A stretch of DNA of 64,000 bases from Serratia sp. M24T3 (GTDB taxonomy: Bacteria; Pseudomonadota; Gammaproteobacteria; Enterobacterales; Enterobacteriaceae): NCBI RefSeq assembly GCF_000257645.1, contig NZ_AJHJ01000025.1, positions 1 to 64,000 of the forward strand. Reading direction: 5' to 3'. The position numbers and the translations under genes are program-made. The notes under the pieces are model-generated. The model saw only the letters and a program-made list of their open reading frames with translations, was not told where the DNA came from and did not search any database. Of the stretch, positions 1 to 7,298 are shown in pieces. Position 1 is the stretch's first letter. Every line of letters starts with the position of its first letter.

Positions 1-11
1 GCAAGGGGCCT

Positions 12-124
12 GTTGTAGTGCCGGGTGCCTCCCGGTGAGTCATTCATCAGCAATTGTGACTCGCAAGCGGCATCAATGCAAAACTTTCTGATTGGCCCCA
101 CCGCATAGGGGGATTCACTGCAAC
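12..124 (-). ncRNA. Structured late-leader RNA element, copy B
   Basis: Second copy of the element described at 185-302. On the minus strand it opens with GTTGCAGTG and closes with CACTACAAC, which pair over nine positions with one G-U. Inside is CCGGG-AGGCA-CCCGG, a perfect hairpin. The downstream terminator arm starts at about base 10 and is cut by the window edge. It lies between Q and the expected lysis genes. The outline is reminiscent of the cloverleaf C4 antisense RNAs of phages, but that is a guess. Confidence 0.55.
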
Positions 125-156
125 GTATTTGAAAATATCACTAAATCTCAAAATGG

Positions 157-182
157 AAAAGCCCCTGCATTTCTACAGGGGC
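157..182 (-). terminator. Leader terminator downstream of Q (tR'-like)
   Basis: On the minus strand GCCCCTG, an 8-base loop TAGAAATG, then CAGGGGC and TTTT. It lies about 250 bases downstream of the Q gene, where a Q-dependent phage has its leader terminator. The tailocin has a closely similar hairpin at 48,105-48,131. Confidence 0.7.
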
Positions 183-184
183 CT

Positions 185-302
185 GTTGTAGTGCCGGGTG
201 CCTCCCAGTGAACCGTTGGCCAGCCAACCATGGTTCGCTTAGTCCCTAACCGACATAACTATTAGCTGTTTGCCCTACCGCACAGGTAGGATTCACTACA
301 AC
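185..302 (-). ncRNA. Structured late-leader RNA element, copy A
   Basis: On the minus strand the 118-nt stretch is closed by GTTGTAGTG pairing perfectly with CACTACAAC. Internal arms include CCTACC-TGTGC-GGTAGG, GTTGGC/GCCAAC and a hairpin around GGG-AGGCA-CCC. Copy B at 12-124 keeps the closing stem, the GTGAATCC start, the TGCGGTRGGG segment and the GGGAGGCACCCGGCAC segment while the middle differs. That pattern indicates a selected RNA fold rather than a coding sequence. Each copy is followed at once by a terminator-type stem. Confidence 0.6.
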
Positions 303-332
303 AACTTAAAAGTAGCATACTGCTGAAAAAAT

Positions 333-352
333 AAAACCCCGCCGAGGCGAGG
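333..352 (-). terminator. Terminator just downstream of Q
   Basis: Minus-strand CCTCGC-CTCG-GCGGGG followed by TTTT. It lies 76 bases after the Q stop and would end early right-operon transcripts unless antiterminated. A perfect 14-base palindrome, TTTACGTACGTAAA, lies at 410-423 between the Q stop and this hairpin. Confidence 0.55.
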
Positions 353-427
353 TCTTTAAATTGTGTAAGCTTTGTGACTACGTGACCACTCTTAACAGAG
401 TAAAGGATTTTTTACGTACGTAAACAC

Positions 428-832
428 TCAGGCAGTTACTTTTTTATTACCCGGTTGATGCTGAACATCGCAATCCATCTCAAGCTGAACATCGAGCATC
501 ATCAACATTCCCTCAACAATTCCTTCAGCTTTTTGGAGTTTTTTACCAATATGCCCGTCTGAACATTGATGCTTCTTAGCTAAACTCATAAAGGTCATCC
601 TGAAGATATAATAATCAACAAGCAAATCATGCATTTCTGAGTTGTTCATGTTTAAGCGTGAAATACACCCTGCAATAATCATCCCGTCATCATCACAACA
701 TGAAATGCGCGACTTATGACTTGCAGGAAGTAATCCTTTAAATCCGGCTGCAATGGATGGATAATCGACACCACTTACGTCGCATGAAGCCCATGCTCCC
801 CAACGCTCTAAAACTAATTGTATATCTCTCAT
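428..832 (-). CDS. Late-gene antitermination protein Q (Phage_antitermQ family)
   Basis: A 134-residue protein starting [16 protein letters not shown], a hallmark of the lambdoid Q family typified by PF06530. It carries the family's [10 protein letters not shown] segment near residue 45. Q proteins bind DNA at the late promoter and modify RNA polymerase so that it passes the leader terminator and transcribes lysis, head and tail genes. I chose the ATG at 832 because MRDIQ is the usual family start and a GAGG sequence precedes it; an in-frame ATG at 850 would add six residues. It is the last gene of the right operon, and two terminators and two folded RNA units follow it. Confidence 0.88.
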   Translation of the reverse strand: MRDIQLVLERWGAWASCDVSGVDYPSIAAGFKGLLPASHKSRISCCDDDGMIIAGCISRLNMNNSEMHDLLVDYYIFRMTFMSLAKKHQCSDGHIGKKLQKAEGIVEGMLMMLDVQLEMDCDVQHQPGNKKVTA

Positions 833-936
833 AGACTGCCCTCTATGCATGTGAAGATGCGGCCTGCAAACCTGTCACTCTTCAAATTGGACCCCACAAA
901 AACCACTGTAAATACCTGTGTATAATATTAATTATT

Positions 937-1953
937 CTATTTCGACGTGAACACTCCGATGCCCAATGAGTAGTTAAAAAAGTCGAAAAATAGGTTAATC
1001 TGGCAGCCATATTCCTTCTCCCAGGCTCGCGGGTCCCGGTGTAATTCGTCATGATGTTTTCTGCACAAAGGAATAGTGAATAGATCATGTGTTTTTGTGC
1101 CGGTACCGCCGAGGCCATGGCCTATAATATGGTGCGGGTCATCGGCCTGCTGACCACAGCACAAACAGGACTGAGATTTAACCCATCGGGTGTATTTTTC
1201 ATTTCGCCAAGGCTTGAGCTTTTTACGCAGCATGAAAGACTCTTGCGGTTCAGGGTCAACGCTTAACGCGATGATTGCATTGACCTGTTCAACGTATTCT
1301 TCAAGAACTTCGTGTGGAGAAAACTCAGGTTGAATATCAGACTCTCTCCCTACTGACTTTATTGCTGGCTTCGGCATCCAACCCAACGCCTTGCGAGCGG
1401 CACTATCAGGAAGAGCGTCAATAATACCTTTCGAAAAGGCCCACCAGCACAACTCATGAAAACTTACGTGGTGGTCTGACGCTATCTGAAGTTCCATGCG
1501 GATCATTTCAACCACCCAAGTTGCGCGGTTACGGTTTCCTATCTCCCAGAACTCGGCTAAAGCCATATCCCTAAACTTGTGCTCATGGTGCCAGCACAGG
1601 CAAAGATAGCTGCCATCAAATGGATGAACTGTAAGATTTTTATCGTGGTACCCATCTGCTGACTTCACCCACTGGCACGCTGTGAGTTTTTCTACCCACC
1701 GCTCCAGGCTCTGAATACCACCAGCAGCAATAATTACCCGACTGTCTTTAAAGAATGCATTAAGCCGCGCGTCGTCCACCAGCTTTTGACTCACGGCAGG
1801 GATCGCACCAGATGGCAGGTCGGCCAGCTCATCAGGCACATTGGTGATCAGCAAACGCTTTTGCCTAAACAGAGGCAGCAGGTCCTTGCCCGGCTTGAAT
1901 ATCACAACGCCCAGATCATCCTGGACGAATGGCTTTAGCAATGCCCTCTTCAT
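937..1953 (-). CDS. DUF968 phage protein with HNH-like zinc motif
   Basis: A 338-residue protein of the phage DUF968 family. The C-terminal third has CLCCGQ near residue 263, then DDPHHIIGHG and a CRKHHDELH segment, an arrangement typical of HNH nucleases with a zinc site. The N-terminal two thirds are less conserved and of unknown role. Nuclease activity is inferred from the motif only. It overlaps rusA by four bases, so the two are likely translationally coupled, and AAGGAG precedes the start. In related phages it sits in the same position between RusA and Q. Confidence 0.8.
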   Translation of the reverse strand: MKRALLKPFVQDDLGVVIFKPGKDLLPLFRQKRLLITNVPDELADLPSGAIPAVSQKLVDDARLNAFFKDSRVIIAAGGIQSLERWVEKLTACQWVKSADGYHDKNLTVHPFDGSYLCLCWHHEHKFRDMALAEFWEIGNRNRATWVVEMIRMELQIASDHHVSFHELCWWAFSKGIIDALPDSAARKALGWMPKPAIKSVGRESDIQPEFSPHEVLEEYVEQVNAIIALSVDPEPQESFMLRKKLKPWRNEKYTRWVKSQSCLCCGQQADDPHHIIGHGLGGTGTKTHDLFTIPLCRKHHDELHRDPRAWEKEYGCQINLFFDFFNYSLGIGVFTSK

Positions 1954-2321
1954 GCCGAGATCTCCTTGATGGTGACCTCAGCTTTCCCGTTCTTTATGAC
2001 CGGTCCCCATACAGCGTGCAGATCCTTTATCTGACTATCATCGGCATACACTCCGGCGTGCGTCAGCGCATCGAGCAAGGCTTTGAAGTAATTATCCAGA
2101 TCCCTTTTTTGATTGGTTGGCGGATAAAGCACGATGGATACAGCTACATTGGCCGTGATTGCTTTTGGTCGGCGGCGCAATTGCTCTAATACCGATGCAA
2201 GCGCATTAGCCCGAAACTTTCGCCCGCTTTCACTGATCAACGTCCGGCCTTTTAAAGCCCCTTTATTGGGGCTCCTCCAGTATCCGTTAAAGCTTGGTGG
2301 GAATGGTAAAGTCAGGATCAT
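1950..2321 (-). CDS. rusA: RusA-type Holliday junction resolvase
   Basis: A 123-residue protein, close to the usual RusA length of about 120. It has the family signature RDLDNYFKALLDAL near residues 71-84 and the acidic pair in YADDSQI shortly after; these hold the aspartates that bind metal in RusA (known for the family). RusA is a dimeric endonuclease that resolves Holliday junctions made during phage recombination or replication. It overlaps its neighbours on both sides by four bases in the recombination block of the right operon. Confidence 0.92.
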   Translation of the reverse strand: MILTLPFPPSFNGYWRSPNKGALKGRTLISESGRKFRANALASVLEQLRRRPKAITANVAVSIVLYPPTNQKRDLDNYFKALLDALTHAGVYADDSQIKDLHAVWGPVIKNGKAEVTIKEISA

Positions 2322-2866
2322 GCGGCGCTCACTCCTCTTACCTCTGAACCAATCACAAGCAGCTCGTCACGCGATACCGTAGTGAACATGCAGCGCGGTT
2401 TAATGAATGGGCGCCAGATAAACAATAAGCTGCCTTTACTGTTGCCGTTCTTCCCTGGCTTGCCTGTACCGGCATTGATAAAGCCGATCCGGCCATCAGT
2501 GATAAATCTCACTTCATCGACAGTCTTCAATGCCTCAGAGAACCAACCTGTTGAGGTGTCAGCTGGCATAAGCATGACAACAGGCTGTTTCTGGATACGG
2601 CATTGTTCCGCAGCTTTTGCAACCCACGGAGGTGGTGCACTGTATGGTGGGTTACACCAAATAGCCCCGTGGCTGGTCCACTCACAGGAAAGAGAATCGT
2701 CTTGCTCAGTCAGGTAATGCGAACAAAGTGCGTTGCTCTGGTCTGCCGCAGCATCCAGATAGAAACCGAATTCCAGATCCAGTGCGTCAAAAATTTCAAC
2801 CGGCGTCTGCCAACGGTCTTTATGCTCTGCTGGCGTGCTACTCAATCCCAAGTGGTCTGATTTCAT
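2318..2866 (-). CDS. Phage Dam-type DNA N-6-adenine methyltransferase
   Basis: A 182-residue protein of the phage DNA N-6-adenine methyltransferase family (PF05869). The catalytic motif IV NPPY is at residues 72-75, preceded by RWQTP near residue 18, a common start of the conserved core. It likely methylates adenine in phage DNA, which could protect it from host restriction or change regulation; the target site cannot be told from sequence. It overlaps RusA downstream and the LexA-like gene upstream by four bases each. Confidence 0.88.
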   Translation of the reverse strand: MKSDHLGLSSTPAEHKDRWQTPVEIFDALDLEFGFYLDAAADQSNALCSHYLTEQDDSLSCEWTSHGAIWCNPPYSAPPPWVAKAAEQCRIQKQPVVMLMPADTSTGWFSEALKTVDEVRFITDGRIGFINAGTGKPGKNGNSKGSLLFIWRPFIKPRCMFTTVSRDELLVIGSEVRGVSAA

Positions 2867-3255
2867 GCTTCACACTCCGGTTCCTGGCTAAACAGTTCAA
2901 TCAGCGCCGCCATGTTCTGTTCGGAGTGATAACGACCCTTGCACTTAACCCACTTACGGGATGCCTCGACTACCTGGCTTTGCCACTCAGCATGCGCCAA
3001 TGGAACCGCTGCGCGCGGCTGCTCGATATGATGGCTGATGATGGTGATCCCCCTGAACTTGCCCGCTGACAGTTTGATAAAGCCCTTTTTAACCAGGCTA
3101 CGCAGATTTTCATCAGCTGCATTAGGTGACTTGAATCCGAAATGCTCAGCTATCTCGCCCCGGGTCGGTGGGAAACCGTTCTCCGCCAAGAAACTTTTCA
3201 AGAACTCCAGAACCTCACGTTGCTTAGGCGTTATCGGGCTTAACTGTTTTCTCAT
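2863..3255 (-). CDS. LexA-like winged-helix DNA-binding protein without protease domain
   Basis: A 130-residue protein whose first 70 residues match the LexA N-terminal winged helix: SPITPKQREVLEFLKSFLAENG, then PPTRGEIAEHFGFKSPNAA and LRSLVKKGFI. The self-cleaving S24 domain of LexA is absent; the rest is a short segment with a Cys-Lys-Gly turn. It could bind SOS-type operators or a phage site without being inactivated by RecA. The gene sits among replication and recombination genes, with four-base overlaps both sides and GAGGA before the start. Confidence 0.75.
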   Translation of the reverse strand: MRKQLSPITPKQREVLEFLKSFLAENGFPPTRGEIAEHFGFKSPNAADENLRSLVKKGFIKLSAGKFRGITIISHHIEQPRAAVPLAHAEWQSQVVEASRKWVKCKGRYHSEQNMAALIELFSQEPECEA

Positions 3256-3602
3256 GCTGCTTTGTCCTCGTACTTAGCGGCCACCAGGCGGTAAAACCAC
3301 ACCTGCTTACCTGAATCCGGATCCTTCACCATGCGTTTATCCTTCCGCAGGCCGTGCACAACTGGATTTACCTCACGAAGCCGCGCACTGATTGCCGCCT
3401 GCGTATCTGCATGACCGAACATGTTCAACACCAACAATTCCAAGTCTCGCAGGGTGTACCATGTCGGCCCCATCGCCGCGTGCATAACGCGGTAAAGCTG
3501 GGAGTTTGGCCGGTTGAAATCACCGCCGAGTATCACCTTGCGGACGCCTTCATTGATGGCCGCACGCTCGAACTCATCCACCTCTAAACGAAGCTTTTTC
3601 AT
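3252..3602 (-). CDS. Phage protein of unknown function, probable winged helix
   Basis: A 116-residue protein I do not recognise by name. The central segment GPTWYTLRDLELLVLNMFGH followed by DTQAAISARLREV looks like a helix-turn-helix with a wing (RKDKRM ... KQVWFYRL), so DNA binding is a reasonable guess. I chose the ATG at 3602 because it forms an ATGA overlap with the DnaC-like gene upstream and has AGGGGG before it; an earlier in-frame ATG at 3653 lies inside that gene. Position next to the replication genes suggests a role in early phage DNA metabolism. Confidence 0.6.
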   Translation of the reverse strand: MKKLRLEVDEFERAAINEGVRKVILGGDFNRPNSQLYRVMHAAMGPTWYTLRDLELLVLNMFGHADTQAAISARLREVNPVVHGLRKDKRMVKDPDSGKQVWFYRLVAAKYEDKAA

Positions 3603-4345
3603 GCCTTGCCCCCTTTGCGACTGCGGAAACTCTTCCAGGTGAACGGTACCCACATGCCGCCGTTCGTCTGACGGTCCATGATTCGCTCACCTAACAGACC
3701 CGCCATTTCAGCGTGCGTCAGGTTCGTGAGCATGCCGGTAGGCTTAAGCTGCAGCTGGCGACGGTCGATAATCTGGCTCAGCAGGTTGATTTCGTAGTCG
3801 TTGTTAGTGGTCTTCTGCACCCCGACTTCATCCAGCACCAACAAATCAAGGCGGCAGATATCGCGCATCAGGTCGGCTTCTTTCATTGGACTACTCTTAT
3901 CGAAAGTGGCGCGGAATTTCTGGCACAGTTCCGCAACGGTGATGATTGCCGCTGCTTTGTGTTGCTCAATCAGGTTGCGCACTATCGCCGTGGCCAGATG
4001 GTTCTTGCCGGTGCCAACGTTCCCCGCAAAGACGAAGCCGCCATGCGTGTTGCCGAAGTCCTTCAGGTAGGCTTTAGCCATTACCAGCGCCTGCTGTTGC
4101 TCTTCGGTCTCTGCCAGGTAGTTCTTAAAACCGCAGTCTTTGTGAAGCAGCTGAATGCCAGAGCGACCAAGAATTTTTTCAATCCGCGCCTGCCGGTTCT
4201 GGTCTGCAACGCGTTTAGCAGCCTTCTTGCCCTCTTCCTGCTGCCAGGCCATTAACTCGGCCCCCGTTTTGCAATGCGCTTCAACGTGTGCAGGTTTCAT
4301 AGCCAGGAAACGCGCCATCACGTCAGCTGATTTAGATGTAGCCAT
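3599..4345 (-). CDS. DnaC-like helicase loader (lambda P analogue)
   Basis: A 248-residue ATPase resembling E. coli DnaC. Walker A is GNVGTGKNH at about 108-116 and Walker B is LLVLDEVG at about 168-175. DnaC loads DnaB helicase onto origin DNA; here it would load the host helicase at the phage origin, replacing lambda P. AAGGAGG ends eight bases before the ATG at 4345; an adjacent ATG at 4348 would add one residue. The gene overlaps the O-like gene by 14 bases, the usual O-P pairing. Confidence 0.88.
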   Translation of the reverse strand: MATSKSADVMARFLAMKPAHVEAHCKTGAELMAWQQEEGKKAAKRVADQNRQARIEKILGRSGIQLLHKDCGFKNYLAETEEQQQALVMAKAYLKDFGNTHGGFVFAGNVGTGKNHLATAIVRNLIEQHKAAAIITVAELCQKFRATFDKSSPMKEADLMRDICRLDLLVLDEVGVQKTTNNDYEINLLSQIIDRRQLQLKPTGMLTNLTHAEMAGLLGERIMDRQTNGGMWVPFTWKSFRSRKGGKA

Positions 4346-5204
4346 CATCAGAGCCTCCTTGGGTTGGTGCTGCAGGAAGGTTTTTGTTAAAACCTTCTGG
4401 AATATCACTGGTTGCCTGGGTCAGCTGGGTAGGACGCTGCCATTTGCCGTTCACGCATTTCGGGCGGTTCTGCTCGTCCCAGCGTGTGGCGCTAATCAGG
4501 TAACCCTCAAACTTGCTCGGCTGGAACAGCGTTGAAGGCCGTAGGTATTGAGCGTGTTCAGTACCGTCCCAGTGTTCAAATTTGTAATCTACAACCAGAA
4601 TCACGCTTGCCAGGTCATGGCCGTCGCTGAGGCGGGCACGGATATTTGCCAGTGAACCTTTAGCTGGCTGATAGCGAGAACCGGTCAACAGGTTCAGGTG
4701 CTTCAAAACAATCTTGGCATCGTCCGTAATTTGAACTTCACGGTCGGTTTCCGCAGGAAGCTGACCAATAGTTTTTAAAGGTTCATTGACTGGTTCTAAA
4801 GAGTGACTGGTTCTGGTGCCATCTCCTGCCCTAGGGGGTGGGTTATCAGGTGCCATAGGTGGGTTTTTTGATGCCATAGGCCCTGTGTTTTTTGGTGCCC
4901 CACCCCCTATGCTTTCTGGTGCCATAGGGTTATCAAGCATCAGATAATAAACATTCGAGGTATTGCCCTTACCATTGTTCACACCAAGACGGTTCTCTTT
5001 AGATACAAGACCCATATCAATCAGTGAGTTAATATGTCCCTTAACTGCACTTTTGCTGCATTCGCATTGGTCCGCTACATGCTGATAAGAAGGCCAACAC
5101 TCGCCTTTATCATTGGCATTATCAGCAAGCTTGATGAGAACCAACTTACGCAGGTGATTACCCACTTTTATGCTCATAGCTTTCGCCATTAATGTCATGC
5201 TCAT
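4332..5204 (-). CDS. Phage replication initiation protein (O-like, HTH plus Phg_2220_C)
   Basis: A 290-residue protein. Residues 1-95 form a helix-turn-helix replication domain (KLVLIKLADNAND ... WPSYQHVADQCECSKSAVKGH). A proline-rich linker with repeated PMAP follows. Residues about 160-240 match the conserved phage C-terminal domain Phg_2220_C (VLKHLNLLTGSRY ... ARLSDGHD ... YLRPSTLF ... KFEGYL). By position and architecture it is the origin-binding initiator that works with the DnaC-like protein encoded next to it. The linker region is a plausible place for origin iterons, but I could not define a clean set. Confidence 0.85.
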   Translation of the reverse strand: MSMTLMAKAMSIKVGNHLRKLVLIKLADNANDKGECWPSYQHVADQCECSKSAVKGHINSLIDMGLVSKENRLGVNNGKGNTSNVYYLMLDNPMAPESIGGGAPKNTGPMASKNPPMAPDNPPPRAGDGTRTSHSLEPVNEPLKTIGQLPAETDREVQITDDAKIVLKHLNLLTGSRYQPAKGSLANIRARLSDGHDLASVILVVDYKFEHWDGTEHAQYLRPSTLFQPSKFEGYLISATRWDEQNRPKCVNGKWQRPTQLTQATSDIPEGFNKNLPAAPTQGGSDDGYI

Positions 5205-5470
5205 GCAGCCGCCTTACTCTTATTTTTCAACCAGCGCTGATTGGCTACCATCCAGCAAACGAACGAGTAGTTGAGGGGCTCCCATTTGCCCTGTATATTT
5301 TTAACGAAGCGGTAATCATCGTCATGACCACAAAGAGGCAAACAGCGGATTTGCGGTCCGGATGGCTTATCAGATAAACTGTCCATGCGTTGGGATCTCC
5401 ACAAAGTTGTTTCAATGCAAACCGGTGTGCGGGCTGCAACCTGCACACCAACCCTTTCTTGGTTAATCAT
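5201..5470 (-). CDS. Small hypothetical phage protein
   Basis: An 89-residue protein without a recognised domain; it has scattered cysteines and a tryptophan-rich C-terminus (KWEPLNYSFVCWMVANQRW). Both ends form four-base ATGA overlaps, with the CII-type gene upstream and the O-like gene downstream, which supports it as a real, translationally coupled member of the right operon. A different reading frame over the same stretch (68 codons) lacks such coupling and was discarded. Confidence 0.6.
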   Translation of the reverse strand: MINQERVGVQVAARTPVCIETTLWRSQRMDSLSDKPSGPQIRCLPLCGHDDDYRFVKNIQGKWEPLNYSFVCWMVANQRWLKNKSKAAA

Positions 5471-5934
5471 TTATTCCCTGCCTTACTTTGCTTCGAGTAA
5501 AGTCGAACAATTGACCTCACTTCATTCTCACGAGCAGCAATATGAAGATTGTGATAATTCATAATTTCTGCAGCCTCCTCCTTAGTGATCACACCGTCCT
5601 CCAACGACTTTTCAATAATCTGATCTACGTGGCCACGGTTAGCAGCAGTACGAATGGCTTTTTCGAATAAGCAGACTTGATCTAATTCTTCGTAAGTTGG
5701 GATATCCACATGCATGCCACCACGACGCTGTGAAAAATACACAGCTAGTAGATTCGTACCGGATAGGTCTTCCATTGCTTCCAGCTCGTGATGCTCGAAG
5801 AAACGGCAACCATTTTTCTCGTACAGGTTGTTATTGAATTCAGCCAGGGACATGCCCAATCCACCAGCCATAGCCGACCGTCCACCCGGTAACACTTTGC
5901 ACATCGCCTTCACTGTCTCTTTGATGTCTACCAT
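5467..5934 (-). CDS. CII-type phage regulatory protein (YmfL/CP76-like)
   Basis: A 155-residue protein like YmfL of E. coli element e14 and the phage regulatory protein CII family (PF06892). Recognisable blocks are AMCKVLPGGRSAMAGGLGMSLAEFNNNLYEKNG near the start (a helix-turn-helix-like region) and FFEHHELEAMEDLSGT. Members are thought to bind DNA and set the lysis-lysogeny choice. It is the second gene of the right operon, immediately downstream of cro, the same place as lambda cII. Confidence 0.82.
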   Translation of the reverse strand: MVDIKETVKAMCKVLPGGRSAMAGGLGMSLAEFNNNLYEKNGCRFFEHHELEAMEDLSGTNLLAVYFSQRRGGMHVDIPTYEELDQVCLFEKAIRTAANRGHVDQIIEKSLEDGVITKEEAAEIMNYHNLHIAARENEVRSIVRLYSKQSKAGNK

Positions 5935-5953
5935 GTTGTTCTCGCCTTAGTAG

Positions 5954-6196
5954 TTACTTTGCTTTCTCTGTTTCTTTAAAATCAGCAGAGGTCATAAATC
6001 GTTGCGGGTAGAGAATCTGCATTTCTGTAATTCTTCCTCCAAAGAATTTCGATAGTTTTTCCGCGATAGCGAGTGAGGTGATTTGTTTTCCTCTCTCTAT
6101 ACGGCTCAAGTTTCCAACATCTATATTCAGAGAGTTCGCAACATCTTGAATTGTAAGATTTTGTGCGACCCTCAACTTTCTTAGTGGAGTTTGCAT
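5954..6196 (-). CDS. Cro-like HTH repressor
   Basis: An 80-residue protein with an XRE/Cro helix-turn-helix at residues about 5-60 (LRKLRVAQNLTIQDVANSLN, then VGNLSRIERGKQ). It faces the CI gene divergently across a 92-base promoter region and is the first gene of the right operon, so it is the Cro equivalent. GAGG lies before the ATG. Its recognition helix resembles that of the neighbouring CI protein (DIGNVSRLETGKQ), as expected if both bind the same TGC-N7-GCA operators. Confidence 0.85.
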   Translation of the reverse strand: MQTPLRKLRVAQNLTIQDVANSLNIDVGNLSRIERGKQITSLAIAEKLSKFFGGRITEMQILYPQRFMTSADFKETEKAK

Positions 6197-6212
6197 ATTA
6201 GGCCTCGTTATT

Positions 6213-6273
6213 TGCGTTTAAAGCATAATAAATGGGGTTTATAATTTGCGCAAGCAGCTTTGCATTTCACGCA
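6213..6273. promoter_or_regulatory. PR/PRM region with two operators
   Basis: Rightward-operon promoter on the minus strand: -35 TTGCGC (6253-6248), 17-base spacer, -10 TATTAT (6230-6225). Repressor promoter on the plus strand: TTTAAA (6217-6222), 17-base spacer, TATAAT (6240-6245). Two operator-like palindromes TGC-N7-GCA lie at 6213-6225 and 6261-6273, the first covering the cro -10. The same motif recurs at 7071 and 7105. Confidence 0.75.
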
Positions 6274-6288
6274 TGAAGAACATGTAAT

Positions 6289-6984
6289 ATGCATATGAAT
6301 ATAGGAACCCGAATCCGCAACTTGAGAAAGTCGCGTGGAATGACAGTTACACAACTTGCCGAGGCTATTGATAGCGATATCGGCAATGTCTCTCGCCTGG
6401 AAACTGGTAAACAAAAGGCATTTACAGAACAAGCTCTAGCTAGGATTGCTAAAGCTTTATCAGTTTCTGTTACAGATCTTTTCATAAGTGAAGATTTAGT
6501 TGATACTGGGTATATAAACAGTACTAATTTAAGTGTCACTGGGGGAAAGAATGTGTACAGAGTGGATGTTCTTGATGTTTCAGCTAGTGCCGGTGATGGA
6601 TGCGTTACCGGTGAAGTAGTTGAAATTGTTAGTTCGATTGAATATGACGTCGATTATGCCAAGTCCATATTCGGTGCTAGGCCTCAAGGTACTGTAACTT
6701 TGATTAACGTTCGCGGCGACTCCATGGAAGGAACAATAAATCCAAACGATCTAATTTTTGTTGATAACAAAGTAAATATTTTCGATGGTGATGGTATCTA
6801 CGTTTTTGATTTTAACGGCGACCTATTCGTTAAGCGCCTTCAAAAGGTGAAGTTTGAACTTAGGGTTATATCTGATAACAAGGCTTATGAACCTTGGTCG
6901 ATTACTCAAGAGGAACTGGACATGTTGCACATCGAAGGCAAAGTTATTGGCAGTCAACCACAGCAGATCCGTAGACACGGATAA
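6289..6984 (+). CDS. CI-type prophage repressor (XRE plus S24 peptidase)
   Basis: A 231-residue lambda-type repressor. An XRE helix-turn-helix covers residues 5-60. The C-terminal LexA/CI S24 domain has the catalytic serine in RGDSMEG (Ser145) and lysine in LFVKRL (Lys182). The expected self-cleavage site is Ala101-Gly102. RecA-stimulated cleavage would induce the prophage after DNA damage. Start choice is uncertain: ATG 6289 has GAAGAA at a good distance, ATG 6295 is two codons later. A strong terminator follows. Confidence 0.9.
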   Translation: MHMNIGTRIRNLRKSRGMTVTQLAEAIDSDIGNVSRLETGKQKAFTEQALARIAKALSVSVTDLFISEDLVDTGYINSTNLSVTGGKNVYRVDVLDVSASAGDGCVTGEVVEIVSSIEYDVDYAKSIFGARPQGTVTLINVRGDSMEGTINPNDLIFVDNKVNIFDGDGIYVFDFNGDLFVKRLQKVKFELRVISDNKAYEPWSITQEELDMLHIEGKVIGSQPQQIRRHG

Positions 6985-7004
6985 CAAATCATCTATATGA
7001 AGAA

Positions 7005-7028
7005 GCCCGACTTAGGTCGGGTTTTTTT
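7005..7028 (+). terminator. Repressor gene terminator
   Basis: CCCGAC-TTAG-GTCGGG followed by seven T, twenty-one bases after the repressor stop. Confidence 0.9.
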
Positions 7029-7070
7029 ATGCCTACGTTTCCTCCTCTAAAATCTTCATTTCTATAAATT

Positions 7071-7123
7071 TGCACATTAAGCATATTTTTATACTTGACT
7101 ATTTTGCATATACTGCATAATTT
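7071..7123 (+). promoter_or_regulatory. PL-like promoter with two operators
   Basis: Two TGC-N7-GCA palindromes at 7071-7083 and 7105-7117 match the two in the cro/cI region. A -35 TTGACT at 7095-7100 precedes a -10 candidate TAATTT at 7118-7123 (17-base spacing), or CATAAT two bases earlier; the second operator fills the spacer. This is the expected left-operon promoter, repressed by CI. Confidence 0.65.
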
Positions 7124-7161
7124 ATATCTCAACAACGCGAACATGAAATTTAATGTTTGCC

Positions 7162-7204
7162 CGCTCTTTAAAAATCAGGCCAATTCAACTCCCGCACCCG
7201 CGGG
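7162..7204 (+). promoter_or_regulatory. nut-like site (BoxA plus BoxB-like hairpin)
   Basis: CGCTCTTTA at 7162-7170 is a close match to BoxA, the NusB/S10 binding sequence. Twenty bases on is a small hairpin CCCGC-ACCC-GCGGG (7191-7204), in BoxB position though with a four-base loop. It lies just downstream of the PL-like promoter, where lambdoid phages place nutL. No N gene is recognisable in this prophage. Confidence 0.5.
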
Positions 7205-7298
7205 GATTCTGGGAGACCAGATCATGTGAATCTATAAGTGTCCTTACCACTGCCCTTGCGTACGAGGGTTTTGGCAAGACTACTAAGGCAGGTAAATC

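Noticed and set aside
1-302. tRNA genes or a CRISPR array in the repeated segment at the window start
   Set aside because: The repeats are only two, about 170 bases apart, with differing middles and no tRNA T-arm or CCA end. They fit folded leader RNAs better.
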